Assembly: GCA_029783825.1 (NCBI GenBank)
Contig: JAREIK010002463.1
Location: 343,501 to 407,500 of the forward strand
Source: Sapria himalayana
Taxonomy: Eukaryota > Streptophyta > Magnoliopsida > Malpighiales > Rafflesiaceae
Length of the DNA: 64,000 nucleotides
Direction: 5' to 3'
The position numbers and the translations under genes were made by a program. The notes under the pieces were generated by a model. The model was not told where the DNA came from. It was given only the letters and a program-made list of their open reading frames with translations, and searched no databases. Below, in pieces: positions 47,476 through 59,290 of this stretch. Positions within the stretch are counted from its first letter, which is position 1; every line of letters starts with the position of its first letter.

Positions 47476-49560
47476 TTAACCATAATTAATTTATAGATTA
47501 AATTTCTCATTCAACATGATCCTAGTGAATTCCTTTAAACATTTTTATTTGTTTTAAACAATTTATAATGTATGAATTATTATAGTATACAAATAAAAAA
47601 AAAGTAACTTGCAAATATTATTGTTTTGGTGATGTTGTGAATGTATAATGTCAAATTTTGGATTTTTCTAAACTATGGTAATATTGGCTTGCCCAAGCAC
47701 ATCCAAAAAATAATAACACACAAAACAATATCATTTGGTATTTTTACTATTTATATTCTCTAAATTAAATCCATGATATATTAACTGCTTTTGTTGTTTT
47801 TAAATAAGTAAATCATATTTTTAGAGTCAAATAAGTTATGTTGTTGTTGCATGAAATCATTAAAATTTATTGGTCCAAAGTGATCATTTAGATTTCTTCA
47901 ATGCATAGAATAAAAGATTATTTGAAAAATTTATTGAGTAAATAAACTTTTTTTTGAATGGTATACTATATTTCGAGTTGAGTTCCAACTGAACCATTAA
48001 AAAGTTTTTTGAGATTATTTTAATAATGTTGAATTTGTATTATGTTAAAGTTTTGTATATATAACTACTTATATTTCTATTGTAGTTAAATTAAAGTTAT
48101 GTCATATTCATTATTCTTAATGAGATGTTAAATTTTTTCTTTTGCTTTGTTTTCTTTATGTTGAATCATTTTATTTTTCAATTCAATTCTTGTTTGCAAA
48201 TTTATTTCAACAATTGTCACCTAATTTCTCAATTTATTCGAATGATATTTTCATTTGATTTTATTATTAGTTCATCTAGATGATATACTTGTTTGTTCTG
48301 ATTCATTGTTCTAGATGGTAATGGTATGATATAGCCTTCAAAAATATGTTGTAATCATTTTCGATTTGACGGATGATTATTAAGTGCTTTTAATCCCTAG
48401 CTACCTGTAGCCAGTTACAATGGTACTAAAAGCTTGAAATGTATTTTGTAACTCACTAAGATTAAAATTGCCAGTCAAGGGAGAAGGCAATAAACTAGAG
48501 ACTGGTCTAAAGTTATAGGACTAGTGGTATGTTCTAGTACCTTCATAAGAACTTGTGAAAGCTTATTGATAACAATAGGTTGTCCAAAATAGAATTATCA
48601 CAAGCTATCAATCATAATACATTTGTGCTTAAGGAATGAAATTCATTTTAATAGGAGAATCTATTCCAAAACAAATGATAGTTGCTTGCTCGTTTTGAAG
48701 TTAGTTAGTAGACATTGGATTAACACCCTCCCCTTTCTTGGAAAGTAGTCACTACTTAAGCCATATGAATTTTTTTTTTGACCAATAGCTACATGATAAC
48801 ATATTACATTTTGATCTTGTTGATTGAGAATCTTATCTTTTGCTACTATCCTTGTATTGGTCCTTTTGTCCTCAATAATGAATTCTTATTGACCATGTTC
48901 TATAGGTATAGGGATCATTTAATCAATAGAAATAAGTTCCAATTGAAGAGGATCATAAATGAAACATCATGAAATAATATTGTGGGAGATTCAAATAACC
49001 AATATTCAGAAGCTAAATCTTCAACTCTACTATCAATAGATTTAGCTATGGTATTTACAAGATGACTTGATAAGTAAATATTTTTCATTTTGAGAAGTGT
49101 TTTTGTTTTTTTTTTTTTGTAAGAATTTTAATTAAATATTTTTGTTTACTGACCTTTTGCAAAAGTATCCAAATTATGAAAGGTTTAATTGTGTTCCCGT
49201 ACACCCATTTTGAAATATGTATTTTTTAAATAACCAAAATATATTTTTTACGTAACCAATCTATTATAAATTAAATTGTATCATTTTTTTTTTTCATTTT
49301 TTCTAAATTTAAAAATATTTTTAAAAATCAAAAAAGAAAATGAACACATTTTTTGAAAAATACTGATTACAAATTATAATACTAAATAGTTAGATATATA
49401 GCTTAAAACTATGTAGTTATATATAAAAAATTATATATATATATAATACTACATATGTCAAAACTATATAATTATAAATATATAAATATATTTAGTTAAA
49501 AATAATACTTGGTAAATTATAACTGTTAGATACTATATAGTTATGTATATATAGTTAAAC
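47476..49560. other. AT-rich unassigned stretch
   Basis: No recognisable gene. Short residues near 48,260-48,300 (VHLDDILVCS in one frame) hint at a gypsy RT scrap, but the surrounding context does not support it. Confidence 0.3.
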
Positions 49561-49567
49561 TATATTA

Positions 49568-49705
49568 CACGCGCGCGCGCGCACACTCACACACACACAC
49601 ACACATATAGGTATTTATTTATTTATTTATTTAATGATATACAACCTATATATAATTTAGTTTAACTCTATATGTAGTTTTATTTTATATAATTTTGGTG
49701 GGTGG

Positions 49706-49736
<31 letters not shown>

Positions 49737-49950
49737 TGTGTGTGTGTTTCAATATATAACTATATAGTTATAAGTTATATATATTACTTTATTAAATGTT
49801 TTTTTATAATAGTTATATGTATATTGTTTTAAGCAATATATATATATATATAATATGGTTTAACTATGTATAAAATTTTTGACATATATTTATATAGTTT
49901 TAAGTTCTATATGTGTGTGTGTGTGTTGTGTGTGTGTGTGTGTGTGTGTG
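49568..49950. repeat. Alternating purine-pyrimidine microsatellites
   Basis: (CG)n-(CA)n at 49,568-49,605, (TG)n at 49,700-49,747 and (TG)n at 49,913-49,950, separated by AT-rich sequence. The CA run and the TG runs are mutually complementary, so the block can fold on itself. Such tracts are known to favour left-handed DNA. Confidence 0.85.
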
Positions 49951-50713
49951 TCAAATATGTATAGTTTTCGTAAATAGTATTTTCAAAAAATCAATTTCCC
50001 TCAAAAAACACTATGTATATAATAGTGTTTTTCATTTTTTTTAATGATGTAGGGAACAAATTTGGAAAAAAGAAAAAAATATTCTTAAAGTTAAATATTT
50101 TATAGATTAGAGACCATTTTCCTAAAATATTCTAGAGGGAGACAACAACAAAAAATATTTTTAAGTATCCTTTACATAAATTTTCCAAATAATTAAGAAC
50201 ATGTTCAATATATATTATTATTCAAATAACAACTTTATTATTATTAAAAGATATCACATCTTCAAGTAAAAATTAATTTAAAAAATTACAAAAAAGTAAA
50301 TAGAAATTCTCATCATGATATAAATACTATAAATTGTGATACACTTCATGATGTTTAACTAAAGTGTTACATGATATATATATATATATATATATTCAAA
50401 AACATAAAACATATGATATAATTACAATAAGGGTAAATTATGTTTCAATGCATTATATATAAAATATTTAAAAAAACTAAAAAAGTTAGTAATTAATAAA
50501 AGTACATAAAAACTTAAAATAATTAAGTATTTGTGCACTAAAAAATTAAAAACCAAAAATAAAAAGACACTTCAGTTTAAAAAAATGAATGAACAAGCTT
50601 GTGCAACTCTTTGCAAATTTTTACAAGCTACGACAATAGCTCGTTACCCACTCAAGCTACTTGAGAACGTTCACCATCTCGTTGAATGAGTTGTTCCATC
50701 TTGCTCAAAGAAT
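49951..50713. other. AT-rich sequence, nothing recognised
   Basis: Includes a short (AT)n near 50,376-50,393. No coding or RNA feature. Confidence 0.35.
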
Positions 50714-50895
50714 GAGTTCCAGCAGCTCGATTAGTGAATGAGCTCCAGCAGCTCGATTAGTGAATGAGCTCCAGCAGCTCGATTAGTGAATGAGCTCCAG
50801 CAGCTCGATTAGTGAATGAGCTCCAGCAGCTCGATTAGTGAATGAGCTCCAGTAGCTCGAATTGTGAATGAGCTCCAACATCTCAATTAGTGAAT
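50714..50895. repeat. 26-bp minisatellite, seven units
   Basis: Unit GAGCTCCAGCAGCTCGATTA then GTGAAT. Units 2 to 5 are identical; the first has one change and the last two have three or four. The unit contains GAGCTC and AGCAGCT palindromes. The flanks contain loose GAGCTT and AGCTC words, so the array grew from a GAGCTC-rich region. Confidence 0.95.
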
Positions 50896-51154
50896 GAGCT
50901 TGCAGAGCTCTTTCTATCAAATAGCTCATGCAACTTGGTCAATGAATGATCTAGAGCTATTTCTATCAATGAGTTGGTTCAAATAGATTTTTTAATTTTT
51001 TTCAAATTGGTGAGAATTTTCAATTTTAAATTTTTTACTTGATACATGCTTAATTATTTTAAGCTTTGGTGAACCTTTTTAAATTATTAAATTTTTGGAT
51101 TTTTAAAAATATTTTATATTTAATACACTAAAACTAATTTATCATACTATTTAT

Positions 51155-51211
51155 GTCTCTACATATAGGATGTATATCGTATGCTTTATAATCCAAAAAT
51201 ATATGATTTAC

Positions 51212-51243
<32 letters not shown>

Positions 51244-51640
51244 GTATATACACGTTATAATTAAGTTTGAGGTTTTAAAAAACATATATATAACATATAT
51301 GTTTATAAAACATCTATATCATATATTTATTTTTGGATTATAAAGAATTGGATATACATCCTAAACATTGAGAGATATAAACAAAACATCATATATTCAT
51401 ATAACATGTGTATAAGTGTGTGTGTGTGTGTGTGTGTGGTATATATGTATATGATATACATGTTATAATTAAGTTTGAGGTTTTACAAAACATATATATA
51501 ACATATATGTATATAAAATATCTTTATCATATTTTTTGGATAATAAAGCATAGGATACACATCCTAATTAAACATTGAGACAAATAAACAAAACATCATA
51601 TATTCATATAACATGTGTATAATATGTTTATATATATAGA
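51155..51640. repeat. Local segment present three times, once inverted
   Basis: Direct copies lie at about 51,237-51,415 and 51,451-51,630 (shared words GTTATAATTAAGTTTGAGG and AAACATCATATATTCATA). A partial inverted copy lies at about 51,155-51,235, whose complement matches 51,300-51,385. (GT)n and (TA)n runs sit at the junctions. Confidence 0.82.
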
Positions 51641-52605
51641 TATTGACATGCAAATCACAAATTACTCTTTTTCTTTAAAAAAAAATTATTTTTAAATTAT
51701 TTTTAATTGGTGTGTTGAAACCTCTAATATTGAGAGTGATATAATAATTAATAGATATTGCACAAAAACATTTTTTTTAGTTTTGTTTATACATTTTCAA
51801 AAAATATATTTTGGCTACCAAGATAATTAATATTTTTTAATGGGAGTTGGTAAAAACAATTTGGAAAATTTATTATTAAAGGTTGGACGAGATAAAAAAT
51901 TATAATTATGGGTAGAAATGAATAATAATTCCTTCAAATATTTGGATACAAGTATAACAACTCTTTTAAAGGGAATGATTGACAATGTTTTTTTGTATCA
52001 TGAGCTTGAGACTCAAAAATATCAATATGTATATGTTTTCTCTGTGGTGGATGAAATTATGAAAATCTATATATCATTAGTTTTCATGATTTACACTAAG
52101 CAGGTTGTATACTTGCATGCAAGCCATATGAGAGAATGAAAATGTTACAGACAATTATTTGTCGATTGATTCTAAGAGAAACTCAAAAAATAAAGTAATG
52201 CATGAGCATTATTGGAGACATCTTTTAGAATGAAATACTTATAGGATTTTCTAGGCATCGTAGATGAAAAATAAGTTGGTTACTATTATAGCTAATGAAA
52301 CCAATGATGCTCTGGCTTTAAATAAGACACGTTGATTTTTCCATGTGAGTGAGGAACGAAAGTTGCATAACAAGCCTCAGATATCATCATTATTTCCATA
52401 GGAGTACTAAGTGAATAATTATTGCACAAAGCATTAGGTGCTATGCATGCTACACCCATGATCATCAAAATCATGCACACATGCTTTCTCAATCATTATT
52501 CTAGGTCTTAATTATCTCAATTCTTGAATTCTAGGAGAAATAATGTATCCGAGATTGAGGGGAACCAAATGAAAAGCCTCATTTTCAAAACTTTTTTTTG
52601 CCATG
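51641..52605. other. AT-rich unassigned stretch
   Basis: Two frames of 60-75 codons (51,918-52,139 plus; 52,292-52,492 minus) show no resemblance to known families. The latter begins with a hydrophobic stretch but has no support from context. Confidence 0.3.
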
Positions 52606-52680
52606 TATACAATTAGCTCAATGGTAGAAAACTATAGTCTAATAACATTTTCAAAGGGTTCAATCCCAAGTATTTCACAC
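52606..52680 (+). mobile_element. tRNA-like promoter, SINE or decayed tRNA
   Basis: TAGCTCAATGG (52,614-52,624) fits an A box and GGTTCAATCCC (52,657-52,667) fits a B box exactly. No cloverleaf with paired acceptor stem could be drawn, so a SINE head is more likely than a tRNA gene. Confidence 0.5.
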
Positions 52681-53520
52681 CTATCAATTGGTTCACCATT
52701 ATTCCTCAAGAAACAGTAAACTTGTCCCATAGAATTTGTGTAGCTTTTAAAGCAATAATAATATATTCTCACTTTTTTTATAATTATCTATCTCAATCCA
52801 CCCATTGAAGTAATCACCCAAAATAATTCTTCCATTATGAAGAAATTGACAAACTATGAATATTTCTTTGATGGGTAAAGAAAAATTATGATAATTTTAG
52901 AAAAGATTTTTTTTTATAAAATATTCAAAACTACTTTCAACAATCAAATATAAAAATAAAGTACATGATATTGGACTACTAAAAATGGTGAAATATGTAC
53001 ATTTGGTGAACCAACTTTTTTCTAAATTTTATTTTATAAATCTAATAGAAATATATTTAATATAATAACAACAAAGTTTTTTAAATCCCAAAAAATATGA
53101 AAATATCTCCATTGCATTATTGAAAGAAATATTATAAATATTTCATGAAAGTAGGGTTTTAAAGAAGCTTTTTTTAATAAAATATTGCAATTATTTTATT
53201 ATCTTATCAAAGTTTGGTTACAATTGATGGAGGTTGTTTTTTTTTTCATATTATTTCTCAAAAAATGAAGTTGATGCTAATCTAATAAAGTATAAATAGA
53301 TAAATATAAAATTATTTTTTTATCAAAAAATATATAGGTGCAATAAAAATACACTACAATTACAATTAAAATCCTATAATATTGCACCATATTATGATAA
53401 AAATATAAAATATAATATTAAAATTTTCAAATTTATTTGGGTAATTGTGGATTAGTTTGAATATATCAATATTATGATTGTTAACATTAATTTTATTATA
53501 AAATATAAATATAATAAAAA
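52681..53520. other. AT-rich sequence, nothing recognised
   Basis: No coding or repeat structure seen. Confidence 0.3.
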
Positions 53521-53523
<3 letters not shown>

Positions 53524-53569
<46 letters not shown>

Positions 53570-53632
53570 GTATGTATATGTATATGTATATGTATATATG
53601 TATGTGTGTGTGTATGTGTGTGTATGTGTGTG

Positions 53633-53668
<36 letters not shown>

Positions 53669-53692
53669 TGTATGTATGTATGTATATATACA
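53524..53692. repeat. Compound (AT)n (GTAT)n (GT)n microsatellite
   Basis: (AT)n to about 53,556, then alternating TATG, TGTG and TATATG runs, ending in ten or so perfect TATG units at 53,640-53,685. Open frames on both strands here are repeat artefacts. Confidence 0.92.
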
Positions 53693-54425
53693 TACTTAAC
53701 TTATAATATATTATATCCAACCTAATTAAGAAAATCTTAAATTTCTTTTTATCTTATTCAACATTTCATATAATCAAAATATATCTTCTAACATACTTAT
53801 ATTATAAACTATCTTTGAAACTAAATGAAGTATCATTTGAATTAATGATATTCATTATTTTTCATATATATATGAAAATTGATCAAATAATTTTGATATA
53901 ATGTGTGAATAGTATTAATATAATGATGTGATATGTTAATATCAATGTCAATAAAGTGTAAATAAATTTATCTAAAATTATGGATTATTATTAAATATAT
54001 GTATGACATAAATATATTTTACTTACAATATGAATATATTAACTTTTTGATTCATTACAATATATATTAATTTGGAAAGAATTTTTTTTAACATTCAAAG
54101 TGTATAAATGATTAAAAAGTTATTTCTTTCACATATTACACTAACTTAATTTAAAATAACTTCAAATTTTTTTATTTTAATTTAATTTTTATTTAACCTT
54201 TTTCACTTAATTATATTTTTGTATTTATTAATATTTATTTACAAATTTATTAAATCATTATTCTCCATTATACTAAACTTATATATTAGTAAAATAATAT
54301 ACTATATTACTAATACACAAATTGTTAAATAATTTTCATGGTAAAGGATTTTTTTTTTTAATTTTTAACTATTATGTGAAGCTTTGACACATCAAGTATT
54401 GTTATTGTTATTACAAAGTAGGAAT
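53693..54425. other. AT-rich sequence, nothing recognised
   Basis: Very AT-rich, no frame or repeat. Confidence 0.3.
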
Positions 54426-54429
54426 AAAC

Positions 54430-54835
54430 TTGTAAAAGTAAGAATACACGTGGAATCTGGGGTATTAAATACTTAGAACAAAAATATGAAGAAAATAAGA
54501 AAGAATTATACTTGACATTTATTGATTTGGAGAAAGTTTATGATAGAGTCTCAAGAGAATTTGTTTGGTGGGGGTACTACACTAGAAAAGTACATCAAGT
54601 TTATATATTAACTAATTAAGGATATATATGAGAGAATGATATCTAGAATTAAATTTGTTCATGGTATCCCTTAAAAGTTTTCATTATCTATGGGACTACT
54701 ACATGGATCTTTACTTAGTCCTTATATTGTTATGCTTATGATAGATCAATTGATTATGCATCGAAGAAAAGATCCCTTAGAATATGTTATATATAAATGA
54801 CTTATTATTGGTTGATAAGAATAAGAAGAGTTAGG
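54430..54835 (+). pseudogene. Non-LTR (LINE) reverse transcriptase relic
   Basis: Near 54,470-54,570 the frame reads YEENKKELYLTFIDLEKVYD then RVSREFVWW, matching the FIDLEKAYDRVPRE block of plant LINE-type RT. Shifted frames downstream give SLSMGLLHGSLLSPYI, the counterpart of the QGSALSPYLF block, and MIDQL. The FADD catalytic box is not preserved. Strongly decayed fragment with no ends visible. Confidence 0.78.
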
Positions 54836-56054
54836 TAACAAACTTAAAATTTGGAGGGTTGCAAATGTGTGAAACCTAGAAACAAAAATAAAGAATAATA
54901 ATACTAATTTTGTTAGATTTGATATTTCATAGAAAGTTATGTAAGTCGAACCCTTCTACTTTAGTCTCATGAGTAATTTGGTAATTTTATTATTAAATGA
55001 AATTTTTTATATTTTCAATTCTTTCATTTCTATCTTTATTTCATAACTTTTCTTTAGGTTCTCTTCTTTTTTCTCGATTCTCCTCCATTCTACCTCATTT
55101 CTTCAAAAAAATCATTGAGAAAAAAACCTAAAATTCATGTTTTTTTATAAAATTTTATCCAATCAAGTGGTTAAGCTCAAGAATCACTTCTTCACACCAA
55201 AAAAAGCCATGACTAGATGTAATCTTGAAAATAACGGTTAAAATTGAGCTTGAATTATACAAATTCAAGCCTATTTTTCCTTTTGTTTTAGATTGAGCTT
55301 GAATTGTGGTTATACAGCTTGAATTATAATATTGAAGCTAGCATTTTAGGTTTAAGGCTTGGAAAAGGTTTTTTAATGAAGGATATATATATATAAAATC
55401 ATGTGAAATTTTATATTTTGCATAGTTAGTTACATATGCATGCTTTTTTAAGTGTGGATATATGTATATGGTTATAACCCTTTTTTATTGGTTTCTTTTA
55501 AATGAGTTTCATGAAATTTAAATATATTAATTGATGAAAAATCATAAATTTAACACCATGAAATAATTTTTTGATACATTTCAAAACTCATTTACTCATG
55601 TATATTTTTAGAGAAAATTATATTTTTAAACAAGGGAAAATGATATTTGGTTATATGTAAATGGTGCCAAAAATCATGTTAGATGTATTGTTTGACTAAT
55701 TTTAAAATAGGTTTATGCTAATATGTATATGTAAAATCCTATGAGAAATAATTTGATGTTATATGAGCAATAAGATAATTTGCATGAAATTTTAATTATT
55801 TTGAAATAATGCTTATTTTGGATATTAGATTTTGAGGTAATTATTAGTCCTAACAAGGACATGAAAGGCTGAAACTATAAGAATATCCATGGAGGCATTG
55901 ATTACTCTTGGGAGAATGACCCTAAACTTTGTTCTACATTTGTGGTATAATTCCGTTATGCGGAGGTAGTTGTTGTTGGGCTTGAAATCAATAAATCTCT
56001 TGTAAATCTTTGAATCTTGAGAGCAAGTGTGTGTGTGTGTGTGTGTGTGTGTTA
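54836..56054. other. AT-rich unassigned stretch
   Basis: Contains repeated TTGAATT / AGCTTGAATT words near 55,235-55,345 and ends with a (GT)n run at 56,028-56,052. No gene recognised. Confidence 0.35.
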
Positions 56055-56134
56055 CCCAATGGGGATGATAGCTAGGTTGGAGCTAGCAGGAGACACTGAT
56101 AGGAATTTAATGGTTTTCTCTTGTTCTTGATCCA

Positions 56135-56518
56135 TCAAGTAGAGTGAAGAGAGGCATGGGTATGTCTCTCTAACGATTGAAATAGGACTAAGGTTCGGTT
56201 CACATTCCACCCTCGAACTCGGGAATGCTTAGCAAACTCAGTTGAGCCAGAATGGGAGATCAAGGACTTATGGGTTGATATTGTCACTCCCAATTCTTTT
56301 AAAACAAGCTCATACACTTGAGCTATCTCCTTATCGGCGATGAGAACATCATCACCAAGCACTGAAGCATGCCACAGGCTATACCTGATGTGCCGCCCAA
56401 TGGAGAGAAAGATGGCATCACTGATTATCAGCTTTTGCCACTTCGATTTCAATTTGGCATCTAATCGGGTCACCCACTCATGAAATTCCTTATCTAGTAT
56501 GTGCTGGGTAAAAGGCAT
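56135..56518 (-). pseudogene. Endogenous mitovirus RdRp fragment
   Basis: A 127-codon frame. Its second half carries the catalytic GDD of motif C, then the conserved ELGVTIS and KSLIS motif D region and an EFAKHSRVRG-like motif E. These are diagnostic of mitovirus RNA-dependent RNA polymerases, which replicate in mitochondria. The segment before GDD seems to come from further upstream in the polymerase, implying an internal deletion of the region with motif B. It is short compared with the usual 700 or more residues. Such relics are common in plant mitochondrial genomes and their nuclear copies. Not functional. Confidence 0.82.
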
Positions 56519-56567
56519 GACCAGAAGAATTGTGTAAAATAAATGAATTTATCCAATTGAGGCATGA

Positions 56568-56900
56568 TTGATTGAGAAAAAAGTATTCCCTCCAGACAGA
56601 AAGATAGTCTTTCATGTACGAGTAGTAAAGAAGTATAGAGAGCTGTGGTTGGTTGTTGACCAACGAAAAGTATGGGAAAGAATAACGGATTCTGTGCATC
56701 AATCACACCTGGCGAAAGGTGATAAAGACTCAGCCCGGCAAGAAAATGATGGACTGTCCGAATGGTTGGTTATGCTATTTGGGCTATCCAACGCCCCAAG
56801 CACATTTATGAGGATGATGAATCAAGTGCTCAGACCATACATTGGCAAGTTTGTAGTTGTGTAATTTGGTGAAATACTTGTATATAGTGCCGACCAAGAT
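56568..56900 (+). pseudogene. Ty3/gypsy RT fragment
   Basis: The end of the 98-codon frame reads [20 protein letters not shown], then [14 protein letters not shown], the palm segment of gypsy RT. The next codons are a stop and then FGEILVYS where the family has the catalytic FDDILVYS box, so the first catalytic Asp is replaced by Gly and the second by Glu. Upstream residues ([10 protein letters not shown]) loosely match the HQIRI region. Fragment only, with no LTRs nearby. Confidence 0.8.
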
Positions 56901-57885
56901 GTACTCCCATTCTCACACTATTCGAATCCCATTTCCTCCGGCACAGAAGTGGAGCGGGCGGGCAAAATTACATGAGAGAAAGAACCTCTTGGTGGAGTCC
57001 CCTGGAGGACAGAATAGCACTACTTAGTGACTAGGAGCGGAGAGTCCGTTGCGCATTGTTTTTGTTTGACCGGCCTATCTTCTTTCTATAAGCAAGCTCC
57101 CTCCGGCCATCCAATCCCTGGTCTCGGTTCTTGGTTGAGAGATTAGGCGGCAAAAGAGCAGCTCACGTTGGGCCAGGATTTTGCTCCCAATAGGTTTGAA
57201 GGCACAGCTAGCTCAATTCCCCGTCCCGTCCCTTGGAGATAGAAATACTTTCTTTCGGCCTACCCTCACTCTCTTAATTAAGGCCTTTCCTTATCATGCC
57301 TTTCCCTGCTTGAGAATTTTTAGCCCAGTCATGAACCACTTTCAATCAGCTCTAGAGCTAGGAGTTCTATGTCTAGGTGGAGGGTTTAGGAGAGTCCTTT
57401 TAGTTAATCTTAGCTGCTACCCTGCTTATCCCAGCTCTAAAGGTAGCTACTGACTCGATAGCTCCAGTTTAGTCGACTGTGATTCTTCTTGTTCCACTGT
57501 GAATGTCATATGAAGTAGGTTTCCTGGCTTCTGTACCTGATTCTTAGTCCTTTAAGTAGCACCCGACACACGCTAAATAGATCTTTACCAAAGTCATATC
57601 TTCATAAGCTTCCAAAGCTGCCTATTCATTGGTAGTGAAAAAATTAAGGAGATTCTCATGAACTTGTTGATGCCTCTTGATCTATATCAAAATATTCAAG
57701 CCTCCAAAGAAGTTTTTCCCTATCTTGCTGGGGGGGAGCCCATCTTTCTTCCGCTGTAAATAAAAAGTGGACATCAGCGGTGAATGCATTTACATTCATT
57801 TTAATATATTATTATTCCCTTTGGGTGGTATAGAAAGGTTTTTTATCTCGAGAGATGGGTAAGGTAGCATGTCTAACTAATTGAG
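56901..57885. other. Mitochondrial-like non-coding DNA
   Basis: Balanced composition and no recognisable gene. A 90-codon frame at 57,181-57,453 has no family resemblance. Confidence 0.4.
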
Positions 57886-58110
57886 AAATTGCGACATTCG
57901 ATGGGGCTTTCAATGGCAGCAAATTGACTTGGAGCAATAATCAAACTGGTCAACATTGTATATGGGCCCAACTAGATATAATACTTTTTGGTGATACTTA
58001 GGGGTGCCTAACAGTTTATTTATGGAAGTAGCTAGTATGAAATTTATTGGGCACTTACCTGCATGATTCGGCCCATGTTTCCACCATGAGAAGGTACAAA
58101 GACATTGCTG
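57885..58110 (+). pseudogene. LINE endonuclease-like scrap
   Basis: In one frame FNGSKLTWSNNQ then IWAQLDIILF resembles the FTWSNN ... WARLDRFLVS block of plant L1-type endonucleases. Interrupted by stops; no adjacent RT. Confidence 0.5.
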
Positions 58111-59165
58111 CTTAGTGAAACAATGTAGTCAATAGTAGCCAGAGCGGAGCACTACCCACGGGATGAGGAAAACTACCATCAAAGGCTGATTTTAGTGTAG
58201 CTTTAAGACAATTTTCTGATATTAAGTGGATTCGCCGCCATCCTTATTAGAAGGAAAGGAAACAGATAAATAAAACATAAAGAAATGGAACACCTATCCG
58301 ATACTTAAATGAAAGGACTTAATATCAATAGGTTATGCTTAAGGGCTGGCTATACAACTTTTTTTACTTCGAATCTTTAGATAGACATAGGTTATGCTTA
58401 AGGGTTGGTCATTACATCATTAGGCAATCAACTCATAATAATAAAGATGATCGAGACCGATAACGAAATGGAATGAGAACCTATCCTAGTGGGAGGTATC
58501 GCTAGAAGAACCAGTCAATGGGAAAGGAGAAAGGAGTCAGACACGGGTTAGTTCCACGTCTTGATGCTAGCACTTAGCTTCTTTGTCTTGTTGTGAGCGG
58601 AAAAGCACTACAACTGAGAAGACTTTTTAAATTCAGACCACTGATGTCATGCTCTCAGGACTTTTTCATCTAGCAATATACACCATAGGATAGGGTAGGG
58701 TGTATGACGAACATGTGGGCCTTCCAACCAAGTGTGTGGCAGCCGAAGAATCTAGAGTTTATGATTCCAATTTTTAGGCAAGAGTCCACTCCAGCTGATA
58801 TATAAAGATTGGATTGTTCTACTCTTTATCAGTTACTTCAGCTACTGATCAACTTTTTCTATTTGAATTAAGAGGACATGGAGAGTGATCTCGGGTCTTC
58901 AAAGAGGGAAGTCACAATGGCCATACCGGTCCTTTCCCAGGTCTTCTATCGATCATAAGGTTATCTTAATTCCTTTGGTAGTCTCACCTCTTCCGATTCT
59001 GTTTTTGTCGTGTCTACTATTGCTATTTATTCCAGTGCACAATCTCTTCCCCAGCTCGAGGCCTTTGGATTCTATGCAATTATATGCTTGAATGTCAGAT
59101 AATTGTCTTTGTCTCAAAGAGGCTTTCGACGTACACGACAGTGCTTGGTTGATTAGGGGTTTCGA
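58111..59165. other. Mitochondrial-like non-coding DNA
   Basis: Contains a repeated word ATAGGTTATGCTTAAGGG (58,329 and 58,387, about 58 bp apart). No gene recognised. Confidence 0.4.
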
Positions 59166-59169
59166 ACAA

Positions 59170-59290
59170 TTATCTGAAATCCTTGATCTCCACCATCGGC
59201 TCAGCAAAGTTTGCTAAAAGGTTTAGTGTCTGGGGCCGGGGATTGAGTAAGGACTTAAGTCCGATATTCATCCTCCATCTAACAAATTCC
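59170..59290 (+). pseudogene. Second mitovirus RdRp fragment (C-terminal palm)
   Basis: The frame around 59,183-59,285 has GSAKFAKRFSVWG followed by KDLSPIF, the motif E and downstream DLSP block of mitovirus polymerases. It is on the opposite strand to the fragment at 56,135-56,518 and includes sequence further toward the C-terminus. Very short, no GDD visible upstream. Confidence 0.68.

Noticed and set aside
48250..48300. Gypsy RT catalytic box from the residues VHLDDILVCS
   Set aside because: Only about ten residues match, and neither flank continues the RT domain in any frame.
51918..52139. 73-codon frame as a small gene
   Set aside because: No domain, no paralogue, no splice or promoter context; AT-rich surroundings produce such frames by chance.
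52614..52667. A functional tRNA gene
   Set aside because: A and B boxes fit, but no acceptor or anticodon stem pairing could be drawn.
53474..53725. Frames of 74-83 codons across the microsatellite
   Set aside because: They are Tyr/Ile/Cys/Val and Thr/His/Ile translations of (AT)n and (GT)n repeats.
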